A model generated the notes under the pieces. The model was given only the letters and a program-made list of their open reading frames with translations, searched no databases and was not told the origin of the DNA. Positions 25,112 to 33,772 of a stretch of 64,000 nucleotides of DNA are shown one piece after another (position 1 is the first letter of the stretch; every line of letters starts with the position of its first letter). Where the stretch lies: NCBI RefSeq assembly GCF_010668805.1, contig NZ_WUFT01000021.1, positions 1-64,000 on the forward strand, written 5' to 3'. The position numbers and the translations under genes were made by a program. Source of the stretch: Rhizobium phaseoli (lineage in GTDB: Bacteria; Pseudomonadota; Alphaproteobacteria; Rhizobiales; Rhizobiaceae).

Positions 25112-26146
25112 ATGCAGACACGTCTGGCGCGGCTTTACCAGAAGGGCGATCTCAGGATCGAAACCGACACCGTCCCGGTCCCCGGTCCAGGCGAGGTGCT
25201 TCTCAAAATGGCGGCCGCAGGCATCTGCGGCTCCGATCTGCATTATTACCAGGACGGCGGCTTCGGGCCGGTCAGGGTACGCGAGCCGATCATCCCAGGT
25301 CACGAGGCCTCGGGAATTGTGAGCCAGGCAGGCGATGGCGTCGATCTCAAGGCCGGCACGCTGGTGGCGGTCAATCCGAGCCAGCCTTGCGGACATTGCG
25401 AATATTGTGAGAAGGGCTTGCCGATCCATTGCGTGGAAATGCGCTTCATGGGCAGCGCGATGCGGCTGCCGCATGAGCAGGGCATGTTCCGCGAGTGGCT
25501 GGTGGTGCCGGCCAGGCAGTGCTTCGAAGTCGGGTCGGCGACGACCGCCGCGGAAGCGGCCTGCAGCGAGCCCCTCTCGGTCTGCCTGCACGCCGCATCG
25601 CGCGCCGGCGATATCACCGGCAAACGTGTGCTCATCACCGGCGCCGGGCCGATCGGTGCCCTGATGGTCGCCGTTGCCGCTTATCACGGTGCAGCCGAGA
25701 TCGTGGTGACCGATCTTGCGGACGCGGCGCTGGAGAGGGCCAGGGCGATGGGCGCCAGCCGGACGATCAACGTTTCCCGGGATGCCGCAGCGCTTGCGGA
25801 ATTCGAGGCGGGCAAGGGCTATTTCGATCTCGTTTTCGAATGCTCGGCCGCCGCACCGGCGATCCGCAGCGCCATCGGCGCGATCAGGCCGCGGGGCACG
25901 ATCGTGCAGGTCGGCGTCACGGGAGAGATTCCGATCCCTCTCAACGCCATTGTCGGCAAGGAGCTTCACATCCACGGCACGCAGCGCTTCCACGAGGAAT
26001 TCGCCACCGCCGTCGACCTGATTGCGAGCCGCACGATCGATGTACGTCCGATCATCAGCCACAGCCTGCCACTCGAACAGGCCACGGCAGCTTTCGTTCT
26101 TGCCGGTGACCGCAGCGCCGCCTGTAAGGTGCAACTTACGTTTTAG
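25112..26146 (+). CDS. idnD: zinc-dependent alcohol dehydrogenase, L-idonate 5-dehydrogenase-like
   Basis: 344 residues of the medium-chain dehydrogenase family. Catalytic zinc ligands are in AGICGSDLHYY and IPGHEASG. The structural zinc site C-x2-C-x2-C-x7-C is present as CGHCEYCEKGLPIHC. The NAD-binding glycine motif is ITGAGPIGALMVAV. The start GICGSDLHYYQDGGFG resembles L-idonate 5-dehydrogenase, which oxidises L-idonate to 5-keto-gluconate; sorbitol/xylitol or other polyol dehydrogenases are alternatives. A strong AGGAGGG site precedes the ATG, 10 bases after dctM. The substrate is probably what the TRAP system imports. Confidence 0.83.
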   Translation: MQTRLARLYQKGDLRIETDTVPVPGPGEVLLKMAAAGICGSDLHYYQDGGFGPVRVREPIIPGHEASGIVSQAGDGVDLKAGTLVAVNPSQPCGHCEYCEKGLPIHCVEMRFMGSAMRLPHEQGMFREWLVVPARQCFEVGSATTAAEAACSEPLSVCLHAASRAGDITGKRVLITGAGPIGALMVAVAAYHGAAEIVVTDLADAALERARAMGASRTINVSRDAAALAEFEAGKGYFDLVFECSAAAPAIRSAIGAIRPRGTIVQVGVTGEIPIPLNAIVGKELHIHGTQRFHEEFATAVDLIASRTIDVRPIISHSLPLEQATAAFVLAGDRSAACKVQLTF

Positions 26147-26167
26147 CAGTGTGGCGCCGGCAGGCTC

Positions 26168-26434
26168 TCATTCCGCTCCGGCACGCCATTCGCGATAGGC
26201 CAGATGAATCCTGGTGCCGATCGTCGTCAGCGGCTGCAGCGGCAGCGAAACCGGTTCGGCCAGTCGGCTAAAGACGCGACCGAGTTCAGATTGATGCCCA
26301 AGCACGCGTTCGGCCGCAGCGATGCCGGCGGCAGTCGAGTTCGACGCCCCGAGGCCGTTGCAGCCGCAGGCTGCGAAGACACCCCGTTCGATTTCCCCGA
26401 AGGCCGGCACATGGTTGTGGTTTGCGCCCAATCC
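26168..26434 (-). pseudogene. C-terminal remnant of a DadA-like FAD-dependent oxidoreductase
   Basis: The minus strand encodes about 89 residues typical of the C-terminal end of amine or amino-acid oxidases: NHNHVPAFGEIERGVFAACG, then GCNGLGASNSTAAGIAAAE, and a close at HLAYREWRAGAE. The N-terminal FAD-binding part and about 300 residues are absent; the frame upstream has no family signal. This is a leftover of a deleted gene, adjacent to the idonate-dehydrogenase gene and convergent with it. Confidence 0.72.
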
Positions 26435-26558
26435 TGCCGCCTCAGGGCGCTCACGACAAAGTGCGATACCGCACGGAAACAAAAACGGACCCCGCGTTGT
26501 TACCGGTCAACCCGAGCAGCATTTCCCTGCCGGGCGTGCATCCGCATTGGAGCAGGAC

Positions 26559-26759
26559 ATGGATACAGCAACGCAATGGGCGCTTCTTCTCGGTGCCCTG
26601 ACATTGGCGAGCTGGATCGCAGGCGGTTTGACGGCCGTCTTCGGGAACGTGGAACCCGGTCATCCCCGACAAAAAGCGGCGGAATATCTGATGTTCGGGC
26701 TCAACGCCGCGGGCCTCGCCTCGGCAGTCGCCATGGTTGCGATCCTGGTGGTTCGATGA
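26559..26759 (+). CDS. small two-helix membrane protein of unknown function
   Basis: 66 residues with two hydrophobic helices, WALLLGALTLASWIAGGL and FGLNAAGLASAVAMVAILVV, joined by a short polar loop (NVEPGHPRQKAAEY). GGAGCAGG lies just upstream of the ATG. I do not recognise a family. It is convergent with the diguanylate cyclase gene. Confidence 0.55.
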   Translation: MDTATQWALLLGALTLASWIAGGLTAVFGNVEPGHPRQKAAEYLMFGLNAAGLASAVAMVAILVVR

Positions 26760-26793
26760 CGTCGGTCAGCCGGTGGCCGCCGGGGTTCCCGTT

Positions 26794-28095
26794 CTAGCGT
26801 CGAGCGGCGATCTGCTCCGACGGCGCAGCCTGTTGCGGCAGGCGAAAGACGCAGACCTGATTGCGTCCGGCTTCCTTGGCGCGATAAAGCGCCATATCGG
26901 CCTGGTGCTGGAGATTGGCCAGCGAAATGTCGGTGTCGAGAGCCGATCTCAAGGCCACTCCGACGCTCAGCGTCACGGAAGGGCCGACACCGGAGGAGGG
27001 GTTTGGAAGGGCGGCGGCTTCCACGCTCTCGCGTATTCGCTTCGCAACCGCGACTGCCTCTTCTTCTTCGACATCCGGAAGCACGATTAAAAACTCCTCG
27101 CCGCCATGACGCGAGACGAGGTCTCGATCGGCCCGCACGCAGCTCTGAATGATGCCGGCAACCTTGACGAGGCAGCGATCGCCCTCCCCATGGCCGAGCT
27201 TATCATTGAGCGCCTTGAAGTGATCGATGTCACACATGAGCATGGCTGCGACGACGCCGGTTTCACGACCGTTGCGCCACAGGTCCTCGAGCGTTTCCAT
27301 CATCCAGCGGCGGTTGGCGATCCCCGTCAGCGGATCGGTTCTGGCCAGCCGCTCCAGAAGGGCGTTCGCATCAGCCAGTTCCGCAACCCGGCGCTGATCC
27401 CTGCAGTCCAGCAGAAATGTCTTCTGCGCCAGGATGTTCATCGTGCGCCGGGCAACCACGGTGGCGATGATCCCGCAGGAAAAGAACAGCGTTGCGGCGA
27501 CAACACTGCCTGCTTCCAGCATCGGGTTGTGCCATTGCAGGATGAAATAGAGGCAGAGGGCATAACAGGCGATGGCAACCGTCCACGCCAGCGGTACGCT
27601 GAAGATGGTGATTGCGCTCGTTGCGACGAACAGCATGATGTTCAAATGCCGCTCGTAAAGTTCCCCGCCGGCAAAGACTCCGACGAGTGCGACCGAGAGA
27701 AGAATAAGGCACATTCCCACAAGCAGCGATGCGCGCTGAACCGCCGCCGCGCGCGGCTTGCTCCAGACGACCGCTGTTAAAATCGCCGCCGGCGGTAAAA
27801 GGCAGGCGGGAGCAACCATCGACAGGACGACTGGGTGGGGAAGCAGAATAGCGTTCAGCGCCAGCGTCAGGATATCGACGAACGCTACCCATATCATCCA
27901 TGAACAGATGACCTTCGCCGTCTGCCGCCATGACCTTTCATCGAATCGACGGCGCAGATCTGCTGACAGGCGGATATCACGGGTTCGGCCGGATAAAAGA
28001 CGTTCGACCTCATCCGCCATCGCACCAGTCAGCGGCCGCGACGAGAAGGACCCGGCTGCGGAGCCTTCGGAGGGCGTGCTTTTGGCATCATTCAT
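26794..28095 (-). CDS. membrane diguanylate cyclase (GGDEF, active-site GGEEF)
   Basis: 433 residues. The N-terminal part has about six membrane helices (residues about 60-215), among them WMIWVAFVDILTLALNAILL and WTVAIACYALCLYFIL. A short coiled linker leads to a GGDEF domain: TDPLTGIANRRWMME, MLMCDIDHFKALNDKLGHGEGD and RHGGEEFLIVLPD. GGEEF is an active variant, so c-di-GMP synthesis is expected. The product-inhibition arginine of the RxxD I-site is not in the usual place (ADRD in that position). I chose the ATG at 28095 with AAGG upstream; the frame stays open far upstream only because it is antisense to the kinase gene. Confidence 0.9.
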   Translation of the reverse strand: MNDAKSTPSEGSAAGSFSSRPLTGAMADEVERLLSGRTRDIRLSADLRRRFDERSWRQTAKVICSWMIWVAFVDILTLALNAILLPHPVVLSMVAPACLLPPAAILTAVVWSKPRAAAVQRASLLVGMCLILLSVALVGVFAGGELYERHLNIMLFVATSAITIFSVPLAWTVAIACYALCLYFILQWHNPMLEAGSVVAATLFFSCGIIATVVARRTMNILAQKTFLLDCRDQRRVAELADANALLERLARTDPLTGIANRRWMMETLEDLWRNGRETGVVAAMLMCDIDHFKALNDKLGHGEGDRCLVKVAGIIQSCVRADRDLVSRHGGEEFLIVLPDVEEEEAVAVAKRIRESVEAAALPNPSSGVGPSVTLSVGVALRSALDTDISLANLQHQADMALYRAKEAGRNQVCVFRLPQQAAPSEQIAARR

Positions 28096-28236
28096 CCTTG
28101 GATTATGTAGCCGCGATCGAAGGCTCGGCAAGGACGTCCGGATTCGTGCGTTGATATTTTGTAAACAAGTTAGCCCGCCTGATCTGGGCCAGATCGTCTC
28201 GATCATGCTACGAACCCTCGTCCGAGAGGGAACAGG

Positions 28237-29883
28237 ATGAGACTCAAGCTGGTTGCAGTTGCGGTCGCGGCGCTGGCGCCCGTGGTCGCGATGCTCGCCT
28301 ACAACGAAGTCGCGCTCCGCCATCAGCGCAACGAAGAGGTGCGCGCATCCGCAGCGCAGGCGGCCAGGCAAGCATCGTCGGAAGTCGAACGGATCGTGGA
28401 GGGCCTGCATGCGCTTCTGGTGTCCGTGTCCGCCATGCCGTCGGTCCGGCACCTTGACGTCCAGGCGTGCAACGAGGCTCTCAAATCGGTTGCCGAAAGC
28501 ATTCCGAACATCCGCACCATCTTCGTCGTCGGCCTCGACGGGCGGCCGGTCTGCGGGAGCATGGCTTTTCCAGACGGCGTGGTGTTCTCCGATCGCGATT
28601 ACTTCAAGCAGACGCTTGAGACCAAAGACTTTTCCGTCGGCACCTATACGCAGAGCCGCCTTTCCGACCGCCCCGTCCTGCCGCTCGCAATGCCTTTGAT
28701 GGAAGGCGAGGCCGTCAAGGCCGTCATCGTCAGCGGCATCCGGCTGGACTGGCTGCAGAACCGCATCACCGAGCGCGGCGTCGCCCCTGGTAACGCGGTG
28801 ACGATCGCCGACAGCAAGGGAACCATCGTCGCGCGCGTTCCCCTTCCGGAACAGTTCGTCGGCACTGTCATACCCGACGAATACCAGCACCTGATCCACG
28901 CTGAACAGCCCGATGTGATCGAGGCGACGAGCCAGGACGGAACCGCGCGCATCCTCGGCTATCGACCCATAGCACTGCCGTCCAGCCCCCTCTATGTCAG
29001 CGCCGGCTTTTCGAAACCGGAGGCTTTCGCGCCGATCAACCGGGCGACGTTGATGAATACGCTCGCCATCATCGGCGGCGCGCTTTTCGCCTTCCTCGCC
29101 GCGATCTTCATCGGCAACCGCTTCATCCTTGTGCCGATCTCCAGGATCGCAGAGGTGATGGAGAAGTGGCGCAGCGGTCAGACGACGGCCCGCACCGGCA
29201 TGACGGGACCGGACGAGCTTGATGTCGTCGGCGCTACCTTCGATCGGCTGCTCGACGAACTCGACGAGCGCAGACGCCGGAACGAGCAGGCGGAGGAGGA
29301 GCGCACCCTGCTCGTCCGCGAAATGGCGCACCGGGTCAAGAATGGCTTCGCCCTCGTTCAGGCGATCGCCCGGCAGACCTTCTCGCGCTCCAATCCGGAA
29401 AGCTACAACGCCTTTGCCGAAAGGCTCGCCGCACTTGCCGGCACATATGATCTCATCCTGTCGCGGGAGGGATCGGCCGCGCCCATCCGGGAGATCATCT
29501 CCGCCGCCTTGCGGGCGCATATCGCCTCGGAGGAACGTATTCGTCTCGATGGCCCCGACGTGGTTCTTCCCGCCGACCTCGCCCTGCCGCTTTCCCTCGT
29601 ACTCCACGAGTTGGCGACCAATGCAACGAAGTATGGAAGCCTCGGAAGCGAGCCGGGAACCGTCGCCATCGAGTGGAAGCACGATGATGGGCGCGTCCTT
29701 CTCGTCTGGACGGAAACCGGCGGGCCGGCGGTCACAGCGCCGACGAAAAGAGGCTTCGGCTCCGTCCTGATAGAGCGGGCATTTTCCTCCAAGGCGCAGG
29801 CGCAATCCAGGTCGGACTACAGGCCCGAAGGGCTCGTCTTCGAAGTTGTCTTCTCAACCGGGGAACCTGCAGGCGGAAGGTAA
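28237..29883 (+). CDS. HWE-family sensor histidine kinase with Cache-type sensor
   Basis: 548 residues. A signal-anchor helix is followed by a periplasmic Cache-like sensor region (about 35-270; it contains GLDGRPVCGSMAFPDGVVFS and DRDYFKQTLETKDFSVGTY). Next come a second helix (NTLAIIGGALFAFLAAIFIG), HAMP (ISRIAEVMEKWRSGQTTART) and kinase core. The phosphorylated histidine is in LVREMAHRVKNGFALVQAIA (about residue 365). The HWE-family markers are the H in LVLHELATNATKYGSL and W-x-E in LVWTETGGP. It is divergent from the diguanylate cyclase with a 141-base shared upstream region, so the pair may be co-regulated. No response-regulator gene is adjacent. Confidence 0.92.
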   Translation: MRLKLVAVAVAALAPVVAMLAYNEVALRHQRNEEVRASAAQAARQASSEVERIVEGLHALLVSVSAMPSVRHLDVQACNEALKSVAESIPNIRTIFVVGLDGRPVCGSMAFPDGVVFSDRDYFKQTLETKDFSVGTYTQSRLSDRPVLPLAMPLMEGEAVKAVIVSGIRLDWLQNRITERGVAPGNAVTIADSKGTIVARVPLPEQFVGTVIPDEYQHLIHAEQPDVIEATSQDGTARILGYRPIALPSSPLYVSAGFSKPEAFAPINRATLMNTLAIIGGALFAFLAAIFIGNRFILVPISRIAEVMEKWRSGQTTARTGMTGPDELDVVGATFDRLLDELDERRRRNEQAEEERTLLVREMAHRVKNGFALVQAIARQTFSRSNPESYNAFAERLAALAGTYDLILSREGSAAPIREIISAALRAHIASEERIRLDGPDVVLPADLALPLSLVLHELATNATKYGSLGSEPGTVAIEWKHDDGRVLLVWTETGGPAVTAPTKRGFGSVLIERAFSSKAQAQSRSDYRPEGLVFEVVFSTGEPAGGR

Positions 29884-29970
29884 AGTCCAGACAGGGATAT
29901 CATTCGAGCAGATATGCCGCGAAGCATGAGCGGGCTAAAGCTGACCACGCAACTACTCCCGCCTGCCTCC

Positions 29971-30480
29971 CTATCTTCCCGCTGAAGTAGGACGTTGCAG
30001 ATCGATGCGGCTCGTCACCACGGACTGACCTGACGCCGGGTCTCGATCCACCGTCTGCAGTCGGAGCCTATCCTGTCCGACTTCTCGATCATCAATATTG
30101 CGTTCCGGTCGCCATTGACCACGCGAGCCCAGGTCACGCGAAGATTAAGCGCGTCGCCCTCCCACCAATTGGGATGGCTGTCCCGATGGTTCGATGTAGC
30201 TGCCGGTGTAACGCTGTCCCGATACCTTTACATTGGTCGAGAAAGCTCTTGTGAAAACCGCAAGGCCGCGACATTTCCCGTTCATCGAGACCGTGGATTC
30301 ACTGGCGTCGGATCGGAGCGTGCAGGAGACATTGAAGTTTGCGCCGCCGATCTTGGTGAGCACCATCCCGGTCCCGCGCCAATTGCCTGCCAAGGATCGC
30401 AAAAACCCTGTCTCCGACGCCTTTGCGGTGTCAGGCAGGCAGGACAGCGAGAATATGGCGGCGATCAGAGCAACACGCAT
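29971..30480 (-). pseudogene. frameshifted small exported protein
   Basis: The minus strand starts at 30480 with a signal peptide (MRVALIAAIFSLSCLPDTAKA) and a recognisable compact domain (RSLAGNWRGTGMVLTKIGG, GQRYTGSYIEPSGQPSQL). The frame then breaks at a G-run (30157-30163) and hits a stop. Coding sense resumes in another frame (EGDALNLRVTWARVVNGDRN) and returns to the first frame after a second one-base change near 30081 (VGQDRLRLQTVDRDPASG), ending at 29971. The two changes compensate (+1, -1). Either the gene is newly dead or the assembly has two indel errors. The function of the family is unknown to me. Confidence 0.72.
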
Positions 30481-30728
30481 GAAAGCCTTCCCGGTTATGC
30501 GCTCTCTTGAACCGATGATGGGGCCGATTGTTCCGACAAGCCTCAGCCGTTGAATGGGCCTGCCACGCTGGCGGTGGAGGTCGTGGGCCTTGCCATATAG
30601 CGGCGTTGATCGGGTCTCCTTCTTTGGTGAAATGATAAATTGGGTCATGCCGGCTGTCGAGAACCCGCAAACCGTTGAGTAAGACGGAGAGGGGGGTGCG
30701 TTGCGCATTTCGACCAGCGCGGTGTGAT

Positions 30729-31193
30729 TCAACGCCTGCCCCTCGTGCGCGTCGCCAGAACATTGCGGATCGAGAAACTGGAATGAATCCTGAGAACGCC
30801 TGGCAGGGTCGATAGTATTTCCTTGTGGATCCGCTCGAACTCGCCCGGACTGGCGACCTCCACGCGCAGCAGATAGTCGGAACCGCCGGTCATCAGAAAA
30901 CATTCCCGGATCTCCGGATGCCGACGGACCGCTGCCTCGAAGCGGTCAAGATGGTCCTCCGTCTGCCGTTCGAGGGTGATGTTGATGATCACGGCGATCA
31001 TCTCATCCGCATTGCCGGTGTCCACCAGCGCCGTATAGCCGCGGATCACCGCTGATTTCTCCATGATCTTGATGCGCCTGAGGCAGGCCGATGGAGAAAG
31101 GCCGATCTCTGCTGCGAGCTTGGCATTGCTCATGCGGGCATCGAGGCGCAGCAGTCTCAGAATATTGCGATCGGTGGTATCGAGAGCGGGCAT
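30729..31193 (-). CDS. Lrp/AsnC-family regulator of the alanine catabolic genes
   Basis: 154 residues. The N-terminal helix-turn-helix is typical (LDTTDRNILRLLRLDARMSN, AKLAAEIGLSPSACLRRIKI). The C-terminal RAM ligand domain has ECFLMTGGSDYLLRVEVASP. Proteins of this family sense amino acids. It is divergent from the alanine racemase gene with a 130-base gap rich in A and T. In Rhizobium and Agrobacterium an Lrp-type activator next to dadX-dadA switches them on in the presence of alanine, which fits here. Confidence 0.92.
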   Translation of the reverse strand: MPALDTTDRNILRLLRLDARMSNAKLAAEIGLSPSACLRRIKIMEKSAVIRGYTALVDTGNADEMIAVIINITLERQTEDHLDRFEAAVRRHPEIRECFLMTGGSDYLLRVEVASPGEFERIHKEILSTLPGVLRIHSSFSIRNVLATRTRGRR

Positions 31194-31323
31194 GAGCGAT
31201 CATTCCAATTTTTCGCTGATTATGCGGATAATAGATAAAAAGTGCAATAATCTGCGACAAAATGATGGGCAATTTCGCTCATTATTTCATAGACTCCGGG
31301 TTAGCAATGGAGAAGGGGTCGAT

Positions 31324-32457
31324 ATGGATAGCGACATTTTGGTTTCTCGCACTCGCACCGCAACGGCCATGCAGGGTGCGACGGGCTATCTGACGATCGA
31401 TCTGGCGGCGCTCGGCCGCAACTACCGCAAGCTCGTATCGGTGCTGGCGCCCGTTCGTTCGGGAGCCGTCGTCAAGGCCGACGCCTACGGTCTCGGCGCC
31501 GAGCGCGTCGCGACAACGCTCTACGGCGAAGGCTGCCGGCATTTCTTCGTCGCCCAGTTCGTCGAGGCCGTCAGGTTGCGGCCGACCCTTGCGCGCGACG
31601 CCCAGATTTTCGTGCTGAACGGCTTGCAGCCCGGCAACGAGATCGCCTGCGCCGAGATGGGCATCGTCCCGGTTCTCAACTCGCTGGCCCAGTGGCGGCA
31701 ATGGGCGGCGACGGCGCGCATGCTGAAGCGCTGCCTGCCTGCCGTGCTGCAATTCGACACCGGAATGTCGCGGCTCGGTTTTCCCGCGGAAGAGCGAAGC
31801 GAGCTGGCGGTTGCCCTTGGCGAAGCCAGCAGCGTCGAAATCCTGTTCATCATGAGCCATCTGGCTTCGGCCGACGACGTGGGGAGCGAGCAGAACGGCG
31901 AGCAGATTGCCGAAATGGCGCGCATTGCCGACGAATTTCCGGGCTTCGATATCTCCTTCGCCAATTCCGGCGGCGCGTTCCTGGGCAAGGCCTGTCACGG
32001 CGTGCTCGCTCGCCCCGGCATCGCCCTTTATGGCGGCGCTCCGAACGCCGGCGTCAAGAACCCGATGGAACCGGTCGTCGGCCTTGAAGTCGCTGTCGTG
32101 CAGACGCGCATCGTACCATCCGGTGCCAAGGTCGGTTATGGCGGCGCGCATGTCACGCGAGGGGAAATGCGTCTCGCCACCATTGCCTCGGGCTATGCCG
32201 ACGGCCTGCCGCGCAGCCTTGGCGATCGCGGCGCCGTCTATTTCAACGGCATCCGCCTGCCGATCGTCGGCCGCGTGTCGATGGACAGCGCGACCATCGA
32301 CATATCGGCATTGCCGGAAGGCGCGCTGAGCCTCGGCAGCCTTGTCGAAGTGCTAGGCCGCAACCAGTCGCTCGAGGACATCGCCGGCGACGCCGGCACT
32401 ATATCTTACGAAATCCTAACCGGTCTGGGCGATCGTTATCACAGGCAATATCGCTGA
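31324..32457 (+). CDS. dadX: alanine racemase (catabolic, DadX type)
   Basis: 377 residues from the ATG at 31324, which has GAGAAGGGG eight bases upstream. It is a fold-type III PLP enzyme with the Schiff-base lysine in AVVKADAYGLGAERVA. The C-terminal beta domain carries the partner tyrosine region (GYGGAHVTRGEMRLATIASG followed by YADGLPR). It interconverts L- and D-alanine. The gene sits 30 bases upstream of a D-amino acid dehydrogenase gene and is divergent from an Lrp-type regulator, marking the catabolic rather than the cell-wall enzyme. Residues 1-20 are longer than needed, so a later start (MQGATGYLTID) is possible. Confidence 0.93.
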   Translation: MDSDILVSRTRTATAMQGATGYLTIDLAALGRNYRKLVSVLAPVRSGAVVKADAYGLGAERVATTLYGEGCRHFFVAQFVEAVRLRPTLARDAQIFVLNGLQPGNEIACAEMGIVPVLNSLAQWRQWAATARMLKRCLPAVLQFDTGMSRLGFPAEERSELAVALGEASSVEILFIMSHLASADDVGSEQNGEQIAEMARIADEFPGFDISFANSGGAFLGKACHGVLARPGIALYGGAPNAGVKNPMEPVVGLEVAVVQTRIVPSGAKVGYGGAHVTRGEMRLATIASGYADGLPRSLGDRGAVYFNGIRLPIVGRVSMDSATIDISALPEGALSLGSLVEVLGRNQSLEDIAGDAGTISYEILTGLGDRYHRQYR

Positions 32458-32487
32458 GAGCCCGCCGGCTGCATCATTGGGAAGATC

Positions 32488-33738
32488 ATGAAAGTCATCG
32501 TTCTGGGGGCCGGCATCGTCGGCATCACATCCGCTTATCAGCTGGCTAAATCAGGCCATGAGGTCACGGTCATCGACCGGCAGCAAGGCCCGGCGCTGGA
32601 AACGAGCTTTGCCAATGCCGGCGAAGTCTCCTTTGGTTATTGCTCGCCATGGGCGGCGCCCGGCATTCCAGCGAAGGCCATGAAGTGGCTGTTCATGAAG
32701 CATGCGCCGCTGATCCTGCGCCCGAAACTCGACATGGCCATGCTCTCTTGGATGTCAAGGATGCTGTCGAACTGCACCTCCGAGCGCTACGCGACCAACA
32801 AAAGCCGCATGCTGCGCCTTGCCGATTACAGCCGCATCGCGCTGGCCGAGCTTCGCGCCGAGACCGGCATCGCCTATGATGAACGCATGCAGGGCACCCT
32901 GCAACTGTTCCGCACGCAGCAGCAGCTGGATGCTTCGGCAAAGGACGTCAAGGCACTGGCGGCCGACGGCATTCCCTATGAGGTGCTGGACCGGGACGGC
33001 TGCATCCGCTTCGAACCGGCATTGAAGCACGTGCGCGACAAGATCGTCGGCGGCCTGCTGACGCCGAAGGACGAGACCGGCGACTGCTTCAAATTCACCA
33101 ATGCGCTGGCCGCCAAAGCCGAGGCGCTCGGCGTCCGCTTTGCCTATGATACGACGATCAAGGCGCTGGATGTCGAGGCCGGTCGCGTGCGCGGCGTTAT
33201 CACCGATCGCGAACGGATGAGTTCGGATGCGGTGGTGGTTGCCCTCGGCAGCTATTCGCCGCTGCTGCTCAAGCCCTTCGGTATCAAATTGCCGGTCTAT
33301 CCCGTCAAGGGCTATTCGCTCACCATCCCGATCACGGATGCGTCGCGCGCCCCGGAATCGACCGTCATGGACGAGACTTACAAGATTGCGATCACCCGGC
33401 TCGGCGACCGGATCCGGGTTGGCGGCATGGCTGAAATCTCAGGCTATACCAACGATCTCGGCCTGGCCCGCCGCAGCACTCTGGAGCATTCCGTCACCGA
33501 CCTTTTCCCCGGCGGCGATGTTTCCAAGGCGTCCTTCTGGTCCGGCCTGCGCCCGATGACGCCGGATGGCACACCGGTCATCGGCCCGACAAAGATCATC
33601 GGCCTCTTCCTCAATACCGGTCACGGCACGCTCGGCTGGACGATGAGCACCGGTTCGGCGCGATTGATCAGCGATCTGGTCGGCGGCCGCGCGCCTGAGA
33701 TCGACGCGCGGTATCTCGCAATCAATCGATACGGCTGA
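32488..33738 (+). CDS. dadA: D-amino acid dehydrogenase small subunit
   Basis: 416 residues, the normal length for DadA. The FAD-binding dinucleotide motif is VIVLGAGIVGITSAYQLAKS at residues 3-22. Other family segments are FANAGEVSFGYCSPWAAPGI, YPVKGYSLTIPI and the C-terminal FLNTGHGTLGWTMSTGSARL. It oxidises D-alanine to pyruvate and ammonia, feeding electrons to the membrane chain. It is co-transcribed with the racemase gene, so L-alanine is converted to pyruvate through D-alanine. Confidence 0.95.
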   Translation: MKVIVLGAGIVGITSAYQLAKSGHEVTVIDRQQGPALETSFANAGEVSFGYCSPWAAPGIPAKAMKWLFMKHAPLILRPKLDMAMLSWMSRMLSNCTSERYATNKSRMLRLADYSRIALAELRAETGIAYDERMQGTLQLFRTQQQLDASAKDVKALAADGIPYEVLDRDGCIRFEPALKHVRDKIVGGLLTPKDETGDCFKFTNALAAKAEALGVRFAYDTTIKALDVEAGRVRGVITDRERMSSDAVVVALGSYSPLLLKPFGIKLPVYPVKGYSLTIPITDASRAPESTVMDETYKIAITRLGDRIRVGGMAEISGYTNDLGLARRSTLEHSVTDLFPGGDVSKASFWSGLRPMTPDGTPVIGPTKIIGLFLNTGHGTLGWTMSTGSARLISDLVGGRAPEIDARYLAINRYG

Positions 33739-33772
33739 AACCTGATCAGACGGCAAAATGCAAAGGTCATGA

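Noticed and set aside
28096..29805. Upstream extension of the diguanylate cyclase to about 1003 residues
   Set aside because: The added part is antisense to the HWE kinase gene and has no domain signal; the ATG at 28095 gives a normal membrane-GGDEF protein.
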